Counted from the first letter of the stretch, positions 9,745 to 18,909 are shown. The stretch: DNA of 64,000 nt from Variovorax sp. V93 (GCF_041154485.1 NZ_AP028669.1:2108001-2172000), one strand, 5' to 3'. The notes: generated from the sequence alone by a model not told the origin. Program-made: numbers and translations.

Positions 9745-10695
9745 ATGAACACGGTCGTAACATCCGCCATGGACTACCGCGCGTCTGCCAAGCGAGTTTT
9801 CCAGGTCGAGGCCGAGGCAGTTGCCGAACTCGCAGGCAAGCTCGATGGCGATTTTTCTCTGGTGGTGGAGCACATCCTGCAGTCCAGCGGGCGCACCATC
9901 GTCTGTGGCATGGGCAAGTCCGGCATCATTGGAAAGAAGATCGCGGCCACACTGGCAAGTACTGGCACACCCAGCTTTTTCATGCACCCTGGTGAGGCCT
10001 ACCACGGCGACCTGGGCATGGTGACTTCCGCGGATGCCTTTCTTGCTATCTCCTTTTCTGGAGAGACTGAGGAGGTGGTCAAGTTGCTTCCTTTCCTGAA
10101 GGACAACGGTAATTTCCTGGTGGCTATCACCGGCAATCCAAACTCTACGTTGGCGCGCGCGGCCGACTGTCACTTGAATGTGGGCGTGAAGGCTGAGGCC
10201 TGTCCGCTGCACTTGGCACCAACTGCCTCGACCACGGCGACATTGGCCATGGGGGATGCCTTGGCGGTGACGCTGATGGAAGCGCGTGATTTCAAGCCAG
10301 AACATTTCGCCCGCTTTCACCCTGGGGGTTCGCTAGGGCGGCGTCTGCTGAGTCGCGTCGGACATGAAATGACGAGTGCGAACCTGGCCATCATTGGCGA
10401 AGACACACAGATCATGGATGTCATCAGTGCGATTACACGTTCCAGCCTAGGGCTAGCCATCGTCAAGGTCGACAGTGAGTGGGCCGTTATCACCGATGGC
10501 GACGTGCGGCGTGCAGTCGCGCGCTACGGCAAAGATGTTTTCGATCGTCGCGCATCCGATGTGATGACGCGCAGCCCGGTGCGTGTAGCGGCGGAGACAC
10601 GAGTGGAAGACGCTATTGCGCTGATGGAGCGCCATCGCATCTCTTCGCTACTGGTATTCGACAAAGAAACGCTGGTTGGCGTTTTCAAGAAATAG
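9745..10695 (+). CDS. kdsD: Arabinose-5-phosphate isomerase (KdsD/KpsF)
   Basis: Converts ribulose-5-phosphate to arabinose-5-phosphate, the substrate of the adjacent KdsA. At 316 aa it has an N-terminal SIS domain (GMGKSGIIGKKIAATLAS, then ISFSGETEE) followed by a tandem CBS pair (MDVISAITRSSLGLAIV and VEDAIALMERHRISSLLV). The characteristic FARFHPGGSLGRRLL link is present. An upstream in-frame TTG at 9697 is rejected in favour of the ATG at 9745, which has AAAGAGCG before it. Pairing with kdsA inside a capsule locus is like KpsF in group 2 capsules, although this locus is Wzx/Wzy-type. Confidence 0.92.
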   Translation: MNTVVTSAMDYRASAKRVFQVEAEAVAELAGKLDGDFSLVVEHILQSSGRTIVCGMGKSGIIGKKIAATLASTGTPSFFMHPGEAYHGDLGMVTSADAFLAISFSGETEEVVKLLPFLKDNGNFLVAITGNPNSTLARAADCHLNVGVKAEACPLHLAPTASTTATLAMGDALAVTLMEARDFKPEHFARFHPGGSLGRRLLSRVGHEMTSANLAIIGEDTQIMDVISAITRSSLGLAIVKVDSEWAVITDGDVRRAVARYGKDVFDRRASDVMTRSPVRVAAETRVEDAIALMERHRISSLLVFDKETLVGVFKK

Positions 10696-10751
10696 CTGAC
10701 TTTGCCAGAAAGCCAATTTGACCTGCGGGGCTGTCAATAATTAAGCATTCA

Positions 10752-11312
10752 ATGCAATACGTTTTTAAGATCACTTGGGCCATTCGTGCGGTTTTTTATA
10801 AATTAATATTTGGATCTTTCAAATTTCCCGGCTACATTGGATCACCAAAGTTTTTGGTGCAACCGAGTCGAATTTACGTGGGGAAAAAGGTGAGAATTTT
10901 TCCTGGATTTCGAGCTGAATGCCATGGTCAAGGAAAAATACTTATCCATGATGATGTCGCCATAGAGCAGGATTTTCACATCACTAGCATGGGGGAAATT
11001 AGCATTGGCAAGGGGACGCTCATCTTGGGATTTTCTTCTGTTACGGATATCGAACATCATCATGAGGAGGTTGATGTTCCAGTGCTCAGGCAACCCATGA
11101 TATGGAAAAAAACAAGAATAGGGGAAAATTGCTATATTGGCATGGGCGCACGCATACAAGCAGGGACCATCTTGGGCAATGGATGTGTGGTTGGTGCAAA
11201 TGCAGTGGTACGCGGGACTTTCCCTGATTATTCTGTAATTGTTGGCGTTCCCGCTCGGATTATTAAGATATACAATCAGGAAAAGAAAGCGTGGGAGAGG
11301 GTTGAAAAATAG
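10752..11312 (+). CDS. Hexapeptide-repeat acyltransferase
   Basis: A 186-aa left-handed beta-helix protein. Repeats are visible from about residue 60 (ILIHDDVAIEQDFHI, ISIGKGTLILGF) and again at RIGENCYIGMGARIQAG and CVVGANAVVRG, ending with the usual DYSVIVGVPARIIK. A histidine cluster (DIEHHHEE) lies where the catalytic histidine is found in the maltose/galactoside O-acetyltransferase group. The N-terminus has an amphipathic or hydrophobic stretch that may touch the membrane. It probably O-acetylates the polysaccharide or a precursor and is the last gene of the plus arm. Confidence 0.82.
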   Translation: MQYVFKITWAIRAVFYKLIFGSFKFPGYIGSPKFLVQPSRIYVGKKVRIFPGFRAECHGQGKILIHDDVAIEQDFHITSMGEISIGKGTLILGFSSVTDIEHHHEEVDVPVLRQPMIWKKTRIGENCYIGMGARIQAGTILGNGCVVGANAVVRGTFPDYSVIVGVPARIIKIYNQEKKAWERVEK

Positions 11313-11864
11313 ATTTTTAATAGCCTGCATTAGATCAACGGTTTTTTGATCAGTATCTTTGCTAGTCGCTCTGAAAAATTATTCGTCCGGTGACTGCGAG
11401 TTGAAAGGAGCCACTGGGCGGAGCAAATTGCCTGACGCTAGTGTCGTACAGAGCACCCAAACGGACGCAAGGAAGCCGCAGCTTCCTCAGATTTGCTCTG
11501 AGATCGTGCGCGATATACGCCGCAACGCTAGACATTTCGTCGATGCCGTTGCCAAGGGGCTTCGACAACGCTTTCCAGACTGCGATGCGTAGGTTGACGT
11601 CCAAGTTGGTTAAATGCGCGCGCTCGATGCCACCAGCAAGGATCGATGGACGCCTTGGGTGGTCTTCGTCGATGCGCTCGGCCTGCGGTGACCAAACACC
11701 GCGGCTGTGGATGAAAGACGATGCGATCGACGCCACGGCGCTGCATGGGCTCGCAGGAGGTTGAGCGCGCCGCTGACGCTGTTGAGGTAGGACGGTGCCT
11801 GTACCAAATCGCCTGCCGGCGAACGCGCGCAGAAATCGACGCTCTGGGGAAGATCTTGCTGCTG
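11313..11864. other. About 550 bases without a supported gene
   Basis: This lies between two convergent gene ends (acyltransferase and wzc). Several short frames are open on both strands, the longest on the minus strand at 11362-11736, but none has a ribosome site, a recognisable motif or an extent that excludes the others. G+C returns to high values here. It could be the decayed remnant of a gene that once followed wzc, or a recombination scar between the two arms of the locus. Confidence 0.5.
11333..11351. repeat. Short inverted repeat after the acyltransferase gene
   Basis: GATCAA at 11333-11338 and TTGATC at 11346-11351 form a 6-bp stem with a 7-base loop that includes a T-run. It lies 20 bases beyond the acyltransferase stop, where a terminator would be expected, but the T-run is inside the loop rather than after the stem, so it is only a weak terminator candidate. 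Confidence 0.3.
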
Positions 11865-14123
11865 TCAGGCGTCGTATTTGTATTCCGTGTACCGATAGCC
11901 GCCATAGCGGTAGCCATGGCTGCCGTAGTGGCGGCGCGTCAAGTCGATGCCATTGAAGATCACACCATTGACTGTTCTACCCGCCTGCGCGAGGCGCTTG
12001 GCGCTCTCGTTAAGCTCGCCGAGTTGGGTCTGATCCGCGCGGGCCACGAGGAGCACTGCGCCCATGTGCGGCGCCACTGCGGCGGTGTCAGTCGCCACGA
12101 GCACCGGCGGTGTGTCAATCACCACCAGATCGTATCGGGCGGAAACCATGTCGAGCAGGCGAATGAAGCTTTCCGACATCAACATGTCGGCTGGATTAGT
12201 CGGCAACTTGCCGGTAGTCAGCACGTCGAGATTCGGCAGCACCTGCGAACGAATGGCCTGATCTGCCGAGAGTTCGCCAGCCAGCATTTCCGAGAGGCCA
12301 CCCTCGCGCCGGAGGCCAAACTGTTTGTTCAGATGACCCTTGCGCATGTCAGCGTCGATCAACAGCACCCGCTTGCCGGCATGGGCCATGATGGCTGCGA
12401 AGTTGCCTGATACGAAGCTCTTGCCAATGCCTGGTGTTGCGCCGGTGATAAGCACGCGGTTGTTACCGGCTTCGAGAGTGGCAAATTGCAGAGCGATTCG
12501 CAAACTGCGAAGTGCCTCGATGGGCGGGCTTTCCGGGTGAGTCACGGCAAGCAGCTGAATGCCCTTCGCACCTTCTGCAACGCTTTGGTCGAGCACCGTT
12601 TGCTCGGCGGTGAAGGGCACGACCGAGTAAACCGTCAAGCCGGTGTGGGCCTCGATTTCCTGCGGATCCCGGATGCCTGCGAGGAAGCGAGCTCGCACCA
12701 GGGCCAGCACCACGCCGGCCAGGAGGCCCAGCACCAGAGCGAGCGCCAGAACAAGTGGTTTCTTCGGCTTGACTGGCTCCTTTGGCTTCACTGCCTTGTC
12801 GAGCAGACGTACGTTGCCGGTCTTGCCTTCCTTCACCAAACGCAGTTGCAGTGCGTTGTTCTGCAGCGATAGGTACAACCCGCTGTTCACCCGAACGTCG
12901 CGTTCGAGGCGAAGGGCGTCCTGCTGCACCGTAGGCATTCGACTCACCCGGGCGTTAAGGCCGCCGAGCTCTTTCTCGATGGCGGCGATTTGTCCATCGA
13001 TGGTCTTTACGCGCGTGTTGTTGTCGGTAAATCGCGCGGCCAGTTCGCGGCGCTTCTGCTGGGTCTCAAGAAGCTTGGTTTGCAACTCGATGGTCTGGAC
13101 CAACACGCCCTTGGCTTCCTCGTCGAGGGCCACGGTGCCGTTCTTGTTGCGAAAGCGTGTGTAGGCGTCTTCGGAGGCTTCGAGCTGGCGCTTGAATTCG
13201 GGCAGTTGCTGGTCAAGGAAGAGCAGGGTTTTCTGCGCCTCGGCCGCCTTGCGCTCGACGTTCTGCTGCACGTATTGGTTGGCGATGGCATTGAGAATGC
13301 CGGAGAGCCGATCGCGGTCGCTGTCTTCCAGCGCCACGCTGATTACATTCGATTGCTTGCCCTGTTCACCAATCTGCATGCGCTTTTGCAGATCCTCGAT
13401 GGTTCGTAACCACGAAGCGCGCAGAACGACAAATTCCGCGCCGGGCTTGCCATCGAGCTTGTCAATGAGAAGGTCGATGGTGCCGCCTTCGAGGACATGG
13501 TGGAGGGGCTGGCCAACGATGCCGGTCAGCGGCTGGTCCAAATCCTCGTGCCTGAGTGTGTATTTGCCGCCACCCTGAGCTGTGACAAAGAAAGGCTCTT
13601 CGTCCTCGAACTCGGTCGGCACGTCGAAGCGGGCGACATCAATGCGTTCCTTGCCGTTGACGTAGCCGCCTATGCCGAGGAAGCCCGGATTCGAAAGCTC
13701 GTCAGCCCGCCGCGCGAGCCAAGTGCCGAGTATTGGTAGATAGCGAGGCTTGGCGTCGATATAGAAGCGTGTCTGATCCACCGCGGCGCCGAGCACCATC
13801 CGTGAGCGGATGACTTGGATCTCGCCGGTGGCGGGCGTTTTGACGTCGAAGAGGCTGGAGGCATCCCCGAGGAAGCCCTTGGCGTCGGGCGTAGCGTCCT
13901 CGACTTGGATCAGCAGATTGGACTGGTAGATAGGGGCGGACAGCAATGCATAGGCCCCACCGAGCACCAGCGCTAGCGCGGTGACCCCCACGACCAGCCA
14001 CTTGCGGTCGATCAGGATGTCAAGATACTCCGACAGGTAAACCTCGTCATCGTCAACAGGCGTGCGTGCAGCAGGCTGGCCGACGCGCGCAGCATTGGAA
14101 GTGTTCACAGCAGGAGTGTTCAT
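11865..14123 (-). CDS. wzc: Wzc-type polysaccharide co-polymerase and tyrosine autokinase
   Basis: Inner-membrane chain-length regulator and BY-kinase, 752 aa. It has an N-terminal Wzz domain with a first membrane helix near residues 42-62, a long periplasmic coiled-coil region (about 290-440) and a second helix near 455-477. The cytoplasmic kinase carries Walker A GATPGIGKS (561-569), Walker A' LLIDADMRKG (587-596) and Walker B VVIDTP (667-672). The tail has seven tyrosines (733, 738, 740, 743, 745, 748, 750), the usual autophosphorylation cluster. The ATG at 14123 overlaps the stop of the wzb phosphatase (ATGA), indicating coupled translation. It works with the Wza-like exporter encoded at 349-1506. 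Confidence 0.95.
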   Translation of the reverse strand: MNTPAVNTSNAARVGQPAARTPVDDDEVYLSEYLDILIDRKWLVVGVTALALVLGGAYALLSAPIYQSNLLIQVEDATPDAKGFLGDASSLFDVKTPATGEIQVIRSRMVLGAAVDQTRFYIDAKPRYLPILGTWLARRADELSNPGFLGIGGYVNGKERIDVARFDVPTEFEDEEPFFVTAQGGGKYTLRHEDLDQPLTGIVGQPLHHVLEGGTIDLLIDKLDGKPGAEFVVLRASWLRTIEDLQKRMQIGEQGKQSNVISVALEDSDRDRLSGILNAIANQYVQQNVERKAAEAQKTLLFLDQQLPEFKRQLEASEDAYTRFRNKNGTVALDEEAKGVLVQTIELQTKLLETQQKRRELAARFTDNNTRVKTIDGQIAAIEKELGGLNARVSRMPTVQQDALRLERDVRVNSGLYLSLQNNALQLRLVKEGKTGNVRLLDKAVKPKEPVKPKKPLVLALALVLGLLAGVVLALVRARFLAGIRDPQEIEAHTGLTVYSVVPFTAEQTVLDQSVAEGAKGIQLLAVTHPESPPIEALRSLRIALQFATLEAGNNRVLITGATPGIGKSFVSGNFAAIMAHAGKRVLLIDADMRKGHLNKQFGLRREGGLSEMLAGELSADQAIRSQVLPNLDVLTTGKLPTNPADMLMSESFIRLLDMVSARYDLVVIDTPPVLVATDTAAVAPHMGAVLLVARADQTQLGELNESAKRLAQAGRTVNGVIFNGIDLTRRHYGSHGYRYGGYRYTEYKYDA

Positions 14124-14554
14124 TTGAATTGCCGAATGCGCTCGGCCCATGTCTTGACGCCGGCGTCGATGAGTTGAAGTGCGTGCTCGAAGGCTTCCTG
14201 GCCCATGCGGTAGGGGTCAGGGATATTCAGCTTGGCGGTTTCGGCAAGGCGAAAGACCCTGCCGCGCGTCAGCGGGTAGTTGTTTTCGATGTGGCGCCGC
14301 TGCCCGTCGTCCATGGTGAGGATCAGGTCGGCCTGCACGCACATGGACTGGGTGATCTGGCGTGCCCTGTGCGCGCTCAGGTCGAGCCCGCGCGCGGCCA
14401 TCAACTCCTGGGCGATGGGGTCCGCGGGGTGGCCGATCAATGCGCCCGTGCCGGCCGAGGACACGGTGATCTCCGGCAGCGCATCAGCCAGCAGCACATG
14501 CGCCATCGGGCTTCGGCAGATGTTGCCGATGCAAACGACAAGAACGGATTTCAT
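14120..14554 (-). CDS. wzb: Low-molecular-weight protein-tyrosine phosphatase (Wzb)
   Basis: Dephosphorylates the Wzc tyrosine tail. At 144 aa, the P-loop CIGNICRS lies at the N-terminus and the general-acid loop is IPDPYRMG near the C-terminus. The frame is open upstream to 14632, but the ATG at 14554 has AAAGGCGG before it and puts the P-loop at the normal position. It overlaps wzc by four bases. The gap to the upstream YjbH gene is 85 bases, so it may be read through from the gfc genes. Confidence 0.93.
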   Translation of the reverse strand: MKSVLVVCIGNICRSPMAHVLLADALPEITVSSAGTGALIGHPADPIAQELMAARGLDLSAHRARQITQSMCVQADLILTMDDGQRRHIENNYPLTRGRVFRLAETAKLNIPDPYRMGQEAFEHALQLIDAGVKTWAERIRQFK

Positions 14555-14639
14555 GGTGTCCGCCTTTCTTCGAGGGAATGGACCACCCATGCGCCTGATG
14601 GGCGCGGGCGTGCGGTAGTGGCTGCCATACAAAAAACGC

Positions 14640-17609
14640 TCATGGGCTGCGGTCGAAATTCAAGATGTTGTCTCCGGCGCGCGGCTTGTTGTCAGGCGGG
14701 GCCGCAAAGTTGAAGGCGCCCTGGTCGCGCACGGAGGTCAGTTCATACAGGGTGTTGCTGCGGCCCAGGCGGGCACCGCCGTCGCGCGTGAGCGGCGACC
14801 ATGCAAAGCCCAGCGCAAACTTGCTGGACCGCGGCAGCAGGGCGTCGAGGGGAATCGAAAGGTAGATGCCCTTGTCGAAACTGCCTTCACCGAACCGCGC
14901 TGAAGAAACGTTGGTCTTGGTGGCATAGGCGCCCAGCACAAAGCCGTTGTCGAAGCGGCGGATGACTTCGAGCGTCACGCCGCGGTCGCCCGCCAGGTAC
15001 TGGCCCGCGCTGATCTTTGCCATGACGCCATTCCAGCCGGTGTCCCAGTAAAGGGTGGCGTGGCCGGTGGTCACCTTGTAGTCGCGCAGGCCAAGGTCCT
15101 GGTTGAAGTCGCGCTGCCGCACGCGGTTGATGTCCACGCCAAAGGCCACGGGCGAGCGTGCTGGCCGGTACATCCACTCGGCGCCCACGCCCGCAAACAT
15201 GCTTTCGAGCAGGCCGCCATACACGCTGTAGTAGTGGTTGCTCGACAGCTGCCCCACGTGCGTGAACTGCAGCGAGGGAATGGTGAAGCGCCGCGATGTG
15301 ACGTACTCGCGCTGGTAGGTGCGCACGCGCGGCAGGTTGCTGGGCGCGGTGTAGGTGAACTTGTCGTAGTTGTCGGCCAGCCGCAGATTGACCGCGCCGC
15401 TGAGCCAGGTGCGCTGGGTAAAGCGGTATTCGGCGGTGGCCTGGATGCCAAGCTGGTAGAGAAGGAAGGCGTCAGGCCCGCCCACGATCTGGCCATAGCT
15501 GGGCGCAATACCAAAGGTGAACTTGTCTCGGGGACGCACCCAGGGGGCCTTGGTGTCGGGCGCGGCGGCCTCGGCGGCATCGGTGCCTTGCGCGGGGCTG
15601 CGCGTGTCGTCGGGGCGGGCCAGCTCGGGTTCGTAGTCGCGCTTGGACACGGCCCGCGCGGCATGCGGTGGCAGGGCCTGGATGCGCGCGGCCACCCATT
15701 CGGCGCGTTCGATGGCCTGCGCATGCACCGCAAGGCCACGCTCGGCATAGTGAAAGACGAAGCTCTTGATGGCGTCGGGCGCATCGTGGTGGAGCACCGC
15801 AATGGCTTTTTCGACGCGCGCGGTGCGGTAAACGGTGTTGCTGTCGGTCACCCACACATGCAGCACGTCGTCCTTGGGTGCAATGCGCTCGACGATCCAT
15901 TCGGTCTGCGCCTCGATCTCCGCCGCGGTGGTCGCCCAGCCGGGGGAGCGCGGAGCCGCCTCCGGTCGGAATTCCGGCAACGGCCGATCGGCTGGCTTGG
16001 GCGATTGCGATGCGGCCAGGTTGCTTGCGAGCGTGAGGCCAATCATGAACTTGTCGCCGCGCTCGAAGCCGGCGGACAGCGTGACCTTGGGGGATACGCG
16101 GTAAGACAGGCCCACGTTGATGGGCGAACGCCGCCGCAGCTTGCTGCCCAGCGGCTCGTTCTGGTAGTCGTTGCCGTCGTATTCGAGCTTGAGCGTGAGC
16201 GGGTCCCAGGGCGTGCGCCATTGCACGCCGCCAAATAGGGCAGCCGGGCCGCGAAAGAAGCTGCTGATGTTGGCGTTGCCGGTGGTGTTCGCGCGCGGGC
16301 GGGTGTCGAAGCGGCTGCCCAGCAGCTTGAAAGGGTTGCCGATGTTGCCGCTGGAGCCCAGGTAACCCCAGCCGATGCCCAGGCTGAAGTCGAAGTCGTG
16401 CACGCGCTTGCCGGCCACCAGGTATTCGCTCGAGAACAGGCCGGTGCCGCCGATGTCGCGAAAGCCCAGCGCCAGTTGGGGCAGGTAGGTGGATTCCTCG
16501 AGCAACCGGACCTTCAGGTCGATGCTCTTGTCCTTGAACGACTGGTCAAGAAAAGTTGGCCCATAAGCGCGGTTGGAGATGGAGGTGTATCGAAACCCCG
16601 CTTCCATCCAGTCGAAGGGCTGGAACATGACGTTCAGCCGCGTGTAGGGCCAGATCGACGTGAGCGATGCGCGCGTGTCGCCGGCCACGCCCATGCGGGC
16701 CGATGGCGTTTGCAGCAGGCCGGTTTCGCCCCAGTCGTTGCCGCTGATGTCGAGCGGGCGCGGCTGCGAGGCGACGGCTTCGGGCAGCGCGGCGGCCACG
16801 GTGGGGGCCGCGAACACGGGCGCGTTGGCGACCGGGCGCGCGGTGGTGGGTTCCTGCGGGGAGGGGCCTTGCACGGCAAGAAACTTGATGAGGCCTTCCG
16901 ACATGTCCGCCAGCGCGGCCATGCGGCGCGGCGGGGCCCAGATCCAGGCGCCGGGCGCGGGTTCGTCGGCGGGCTCGGCATTCCAGGCGCCAATGCCTGC
17001 GCGCGCGGTGCGGCCGTCGGGCTGCGCAATCCAGGCCCAGTCGGCGCCGCTGTCGAGGCCGCAGGCGCCCAGGTAGTCGAGCAGCGAGCGTCCGCCTTCA
17101 TGCGCTACCTGGCAAAAGCTGCCGTCGGGCTGCACCACGGTGACCGAGCGCAGCGGGGCGGGTGGCACCGCGAGCCGCTGGCCTTCGCGGAGCACCGGGT
17201 CTTGACCGGGATTCGCCTGCAGCCAGCGCGGATCGACGATGCCCAGCGCCACACGGCCGGTGGCCGGAAGGCTCTGCAGCACCGACAGGAGCTGTTCGCG
17301 CGAAGCCCGTTCTTCGGGCGAGGCCGATCGAACGGCCGCTTCCACCCGCACCAGCAGCGACTCTTTCAGGTATTGCTGCGCAAGCAGTTCCTGCGGCACC
17401 TGCCATGCAAGGCCGGGGCCGGCTGCGTCTTCGGGTTGGCGCAGCAGCCAGTCGCTGAGCCGCTCGCCCGGCCGCACTTCCGCGGCGCCCGCAAGCATGC
17501 GGTCGGTGGATGCGGCGTGGGCGGAGGGAGTCATCAACACGATCGCGGCGGCCAGCAGGCTGAGGCGGAAGGGGTTGGTGGTGGGGCCGGACGGGGGCGG
17601 GAGGCTCAT
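14640..17609 (-). CDS. Fused GfcC-YjbH (GfcD) polysaccharide secretion protein
   Basis: A 989-aa exported protein. A signal peptide (about residues 1-33, ending SAHAAS) leads into a GfcC/YjbG-like periplasmic part: a hydrolase-like QQYLKESLLV segment, LPATGRVALG and SVTVVQPDGSFCQVAHEGG. From about residue 270 it becomes a YjbH/GfcD outer-membrane beta-barrel beginning DISGNDWGETGLLQTPSARM, and ends in aromatic-alternating strands (ALGFAWSPLTRDG, NILNFDRSP). In E. coli these are two separate proteins of the gfc/yjb operon. The ATG at 17609 overlaps the gfcB stop (ATGA). The role is presumably export or surface organisation of the polysaccharide. Confidence 0.85.
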   Translation of the reverse strand: MSLPPPSGPTTNPFRLSLLAAAIVLMTPSAHAASTDRMLAGAAEVRPGERLSDWLLRQPEDAAGPGLAWQVPQELLAQQYLKESLLVRVEAAVRSASPEERASREQLLSVLQSLPATGRVALGIVDPRWLQANPGQDPVLREGQRLAVPPAPLRSVTVVQPDGSFCQVAHEGGRSLLDYLGACGLDSGADWAWIAQPDGRTARAGIGAWNAEPADEPAPGAWIWAPPRRMAALADMSEGLIKFLAVQGPSPQEPTTARPVANAPVFAAPTVAAALPEAVASQPRPLDISGNDWGETGLLQTPSARMGVAGDTRASLTSIWPYTRLNVMFQPFDWMEAGFRYTSISNRAYGPTFLDQSFKDKSIDLKVRLLEESTYLPQLALGFRDIGGTGLFSSEYLVAGKRVHDFDFSLGIGWGYLGSSGNIGNPFKLLGSRFDTRPRANTTGNANISSFFRGPAALFGGVQWRTPWDPLTLKLEYDGNDYQNEPLGSKLRRRSPINVGLSYRVSPKVTLSAGFERGDKFMIGLTLASNLAASQSPKPADRPLPEFRPEAAPRSPGWATTAAEIEAQTEWIVERIAPKDDVLHVWVTDSNTVYRTARVEKAIAVLHHDAPDAIKSFVFHYAERGLAVHAQAIERAEWVAARIQALPPHAARAVSKRDYEPELARPDDTRSPAQGTDAAEAAAPDTKAPWVRPRDKFTFGIAPSYGQIVGGPDAFLLYQLGIQATAEYRFTQRTWLSGAVNLRLADNYDKFTYTAPSNLPRVRTYQREYVTSRRFTIPSLQFTHVGQLSSNHYYSVYGGLLESMFAGVGAEWMYRPARSPVAFGVDINRVRQRDFNQDLGLRDYKVTTGHATLYWDTGWNGVMAKISAGQYLAGDRGVTLEVIRRFDNGFVLGAYATKTNVSSARFGEGSFDKGIYLSIPLDALLPRSSKFALGFAWSPLTRDGGARLGRSNTLYELTSVRDQGAFNFAAPPDNKPRAGDNILNFDRSP

Positions 17610-18379
17610 GAACCAGCTGCGCTTGTCGAGGCAACGTTGGCTGGCACAGAGGGATTCCACCGCTCGAAGCTCAAGCACAGATCGCGGGAAAGGCACTGCT
17701 CGGAATAGACCGCCTCGAGCTTGTCGCCAACCTGGGCGAGGCCGAAGCGTGCCGGGGGCAGCGAAGCCGAGGCCGGGCGCGTGCTGCTGCGCTCCTCGAA
17801 CCAGCGCAGCGAGCTCGCGGGCCGGCCGGCGAGCATGGTGTCGGTGGGCGGCGGGATTTGCCGCTGCTCGATTTCGTCGCGTATGCCCGAGCGGTAGCCG
17901 GGCATGAGGTCGCGCTCGCGCTGGAAGCGCGTTGTTGCTGTCGTCGTGCTCTCGGCGGCCGTGGTGGCGGAGGGCCAGGCAGGTGCGTTGACAAGGCGCA
18001 CGGCGCGCCAGTCGGTCGTGAGGCCGGCCGTGGCCACCAGGCGGCCGTGGCGCAGGCGCACCGTTTCGCCCGAGGCGCTGTACCAGACCTCTGTAGGACC
18101 TTCGGGATGGGGGTCGACGTATCCGAGCACGAGAAACACGGTGCGGCCTTCGAAGGTGGCACGCAAATAGCGGAATTCCGGACGGAATGTGTGGGAGTCC
18201 GACGGCGAGGCGTTGTTGTTGTAGAGGTGCCGGGCCGTGGCAAGCATTGCCGAGGAGCCCGAGGAGCATCCGCCCAAAAAAAAGGATGATGCGAGTACGC
18301 AACATCCTAGTTTTTGCACCGCGCTGGCGGTGCGTTGGAATCTCGCTGGGAACCCCCCCTTGCGGAGGGCTCCGATCAT
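17606..18379 (-). CDS. gfcB: GfcB/YjbF-like outer-membrane lipoprotein
   Basis: A 257-aa lipoprotein of the YjbF/GfcB group, part of the group 4 capsule/yjb export set. The signal ends in the lipobox SSFFLGGCSSG. The mature part has FRPEFRYLRATFEGRTVFLVLGYVD-like strands (split here: FRPEFRYLRATFEG, then TVFLVLGYVD), SASGETVRLRHGRLVATAGL and WRAVRL, all typical of this family. The frame is open upstream to 18517, but the ATG at 18379 gives a proper signal peptide and overlaps the TAA that ends the expected gfcA frame (TAATG). Its own stop overlaps the start of the GfcC-YjbH gene, so the three genes are translationally coupled. Confidence 0.85.
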   Translation of the reverse strand: MIGALRKGGFPARFQRTASAVQKLGCCVLASSFFLGGCSSGSSAMLATARHLYNNNASPSDSHTFRPEFRYLRATFEGRTVFLVLGYVDPHPEGPTEVWYSASGETVRLRHGRLVATAGLTTDWRAVRLVNAPAWPSATTAAESTTTATTRFQRERDLMPGYRSGIRDEIEQRQIPPPTDTMLAGRPASSLRWFEERSSTRPASASLPPARFGLAQVGDKLEAVYSEQCLSRDLCLSFERWNPSVPANVASTSAAGS

Positions 18380-18668
18380 TACCTGGTGCCGGTGGTTCCG
18401 GTGGTGCCAGTGCCGGTGCCGCCTGGGCCGCCGGGGAGGATGAAACCGCCACCACCGCCGCCGCCCCACCGCCGCCAAGGGCTGCTGCCAACAGCACGCC
18501 GCCGCCAGCTGCCGCACCGATTTGCTGGGTGGTCAGGCCACCACCGCCAGCTGCGCGAACGGCGTCAGCAGCGCTGGCCGGAGGCGTAGGCAAGGTCGTC
18601 TGGGCGAGTGCAGGTGCAGAGGCCAGGGCTGCGAGGGCCATGGCTGCAATCAGGTGACTATGTTTCAT
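18379..18668 (-). pseudogene. GfcA/YjbE-like small secreted protein, apparently frameshifted
   Basis: It starts with a clear signal peptide (ALAALASAPALAQ) after a GGGGAAAG ribosome site and continues through LTTQQIGAAAGGG into a glycine run. In the starting frame there is then no stop, and the sequence becomes proline/arginine-rich nonsense. In the -1 frame the same region reads GGFILPGGPGGTGTGTTGTT and stops at TAA (18381-18379), overlapping the gfcB ATG. That Gly/Thr tail is what YjbE/GfcA proteins end with. One extra G in the GGGG run near 18466-18470 would restore a protein of about 96 aa. It is either a real frameshift (or a slippage site) or a sequencing error; the start, tail and coupling make the gene itself convincing. 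Confidence 0.65.
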
Positions 18669-18909
18669 GAATTCTTTCCCCGTTCAGTTGAAGCTTGGAA
18701 GTGAGCAACAGCGTCGACAACCGATAGTAACCGGCGATTGCGCATTGTTACTCCAGTCAACGGCCCGATGGTACCACTTCACAGAGGGAAACAGTACCTA
18801 AAACAGGGGAGGCGGAGCAGGTGGCGGGCGGCCGAAGCGAGGCCGTTTCGCCGTTACAGCCAGAAACCTGGCCGGAAATTAGAACTTTTAGCCGCGTATT
18901 TCATATTGT

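Noticed and set aside
11362..11736. 124-codon minus-strand frame behind wzc
   Set aside because: No ribosome site and no family features; other frames over the same bases are equally open, so I list the region only as unexplained.
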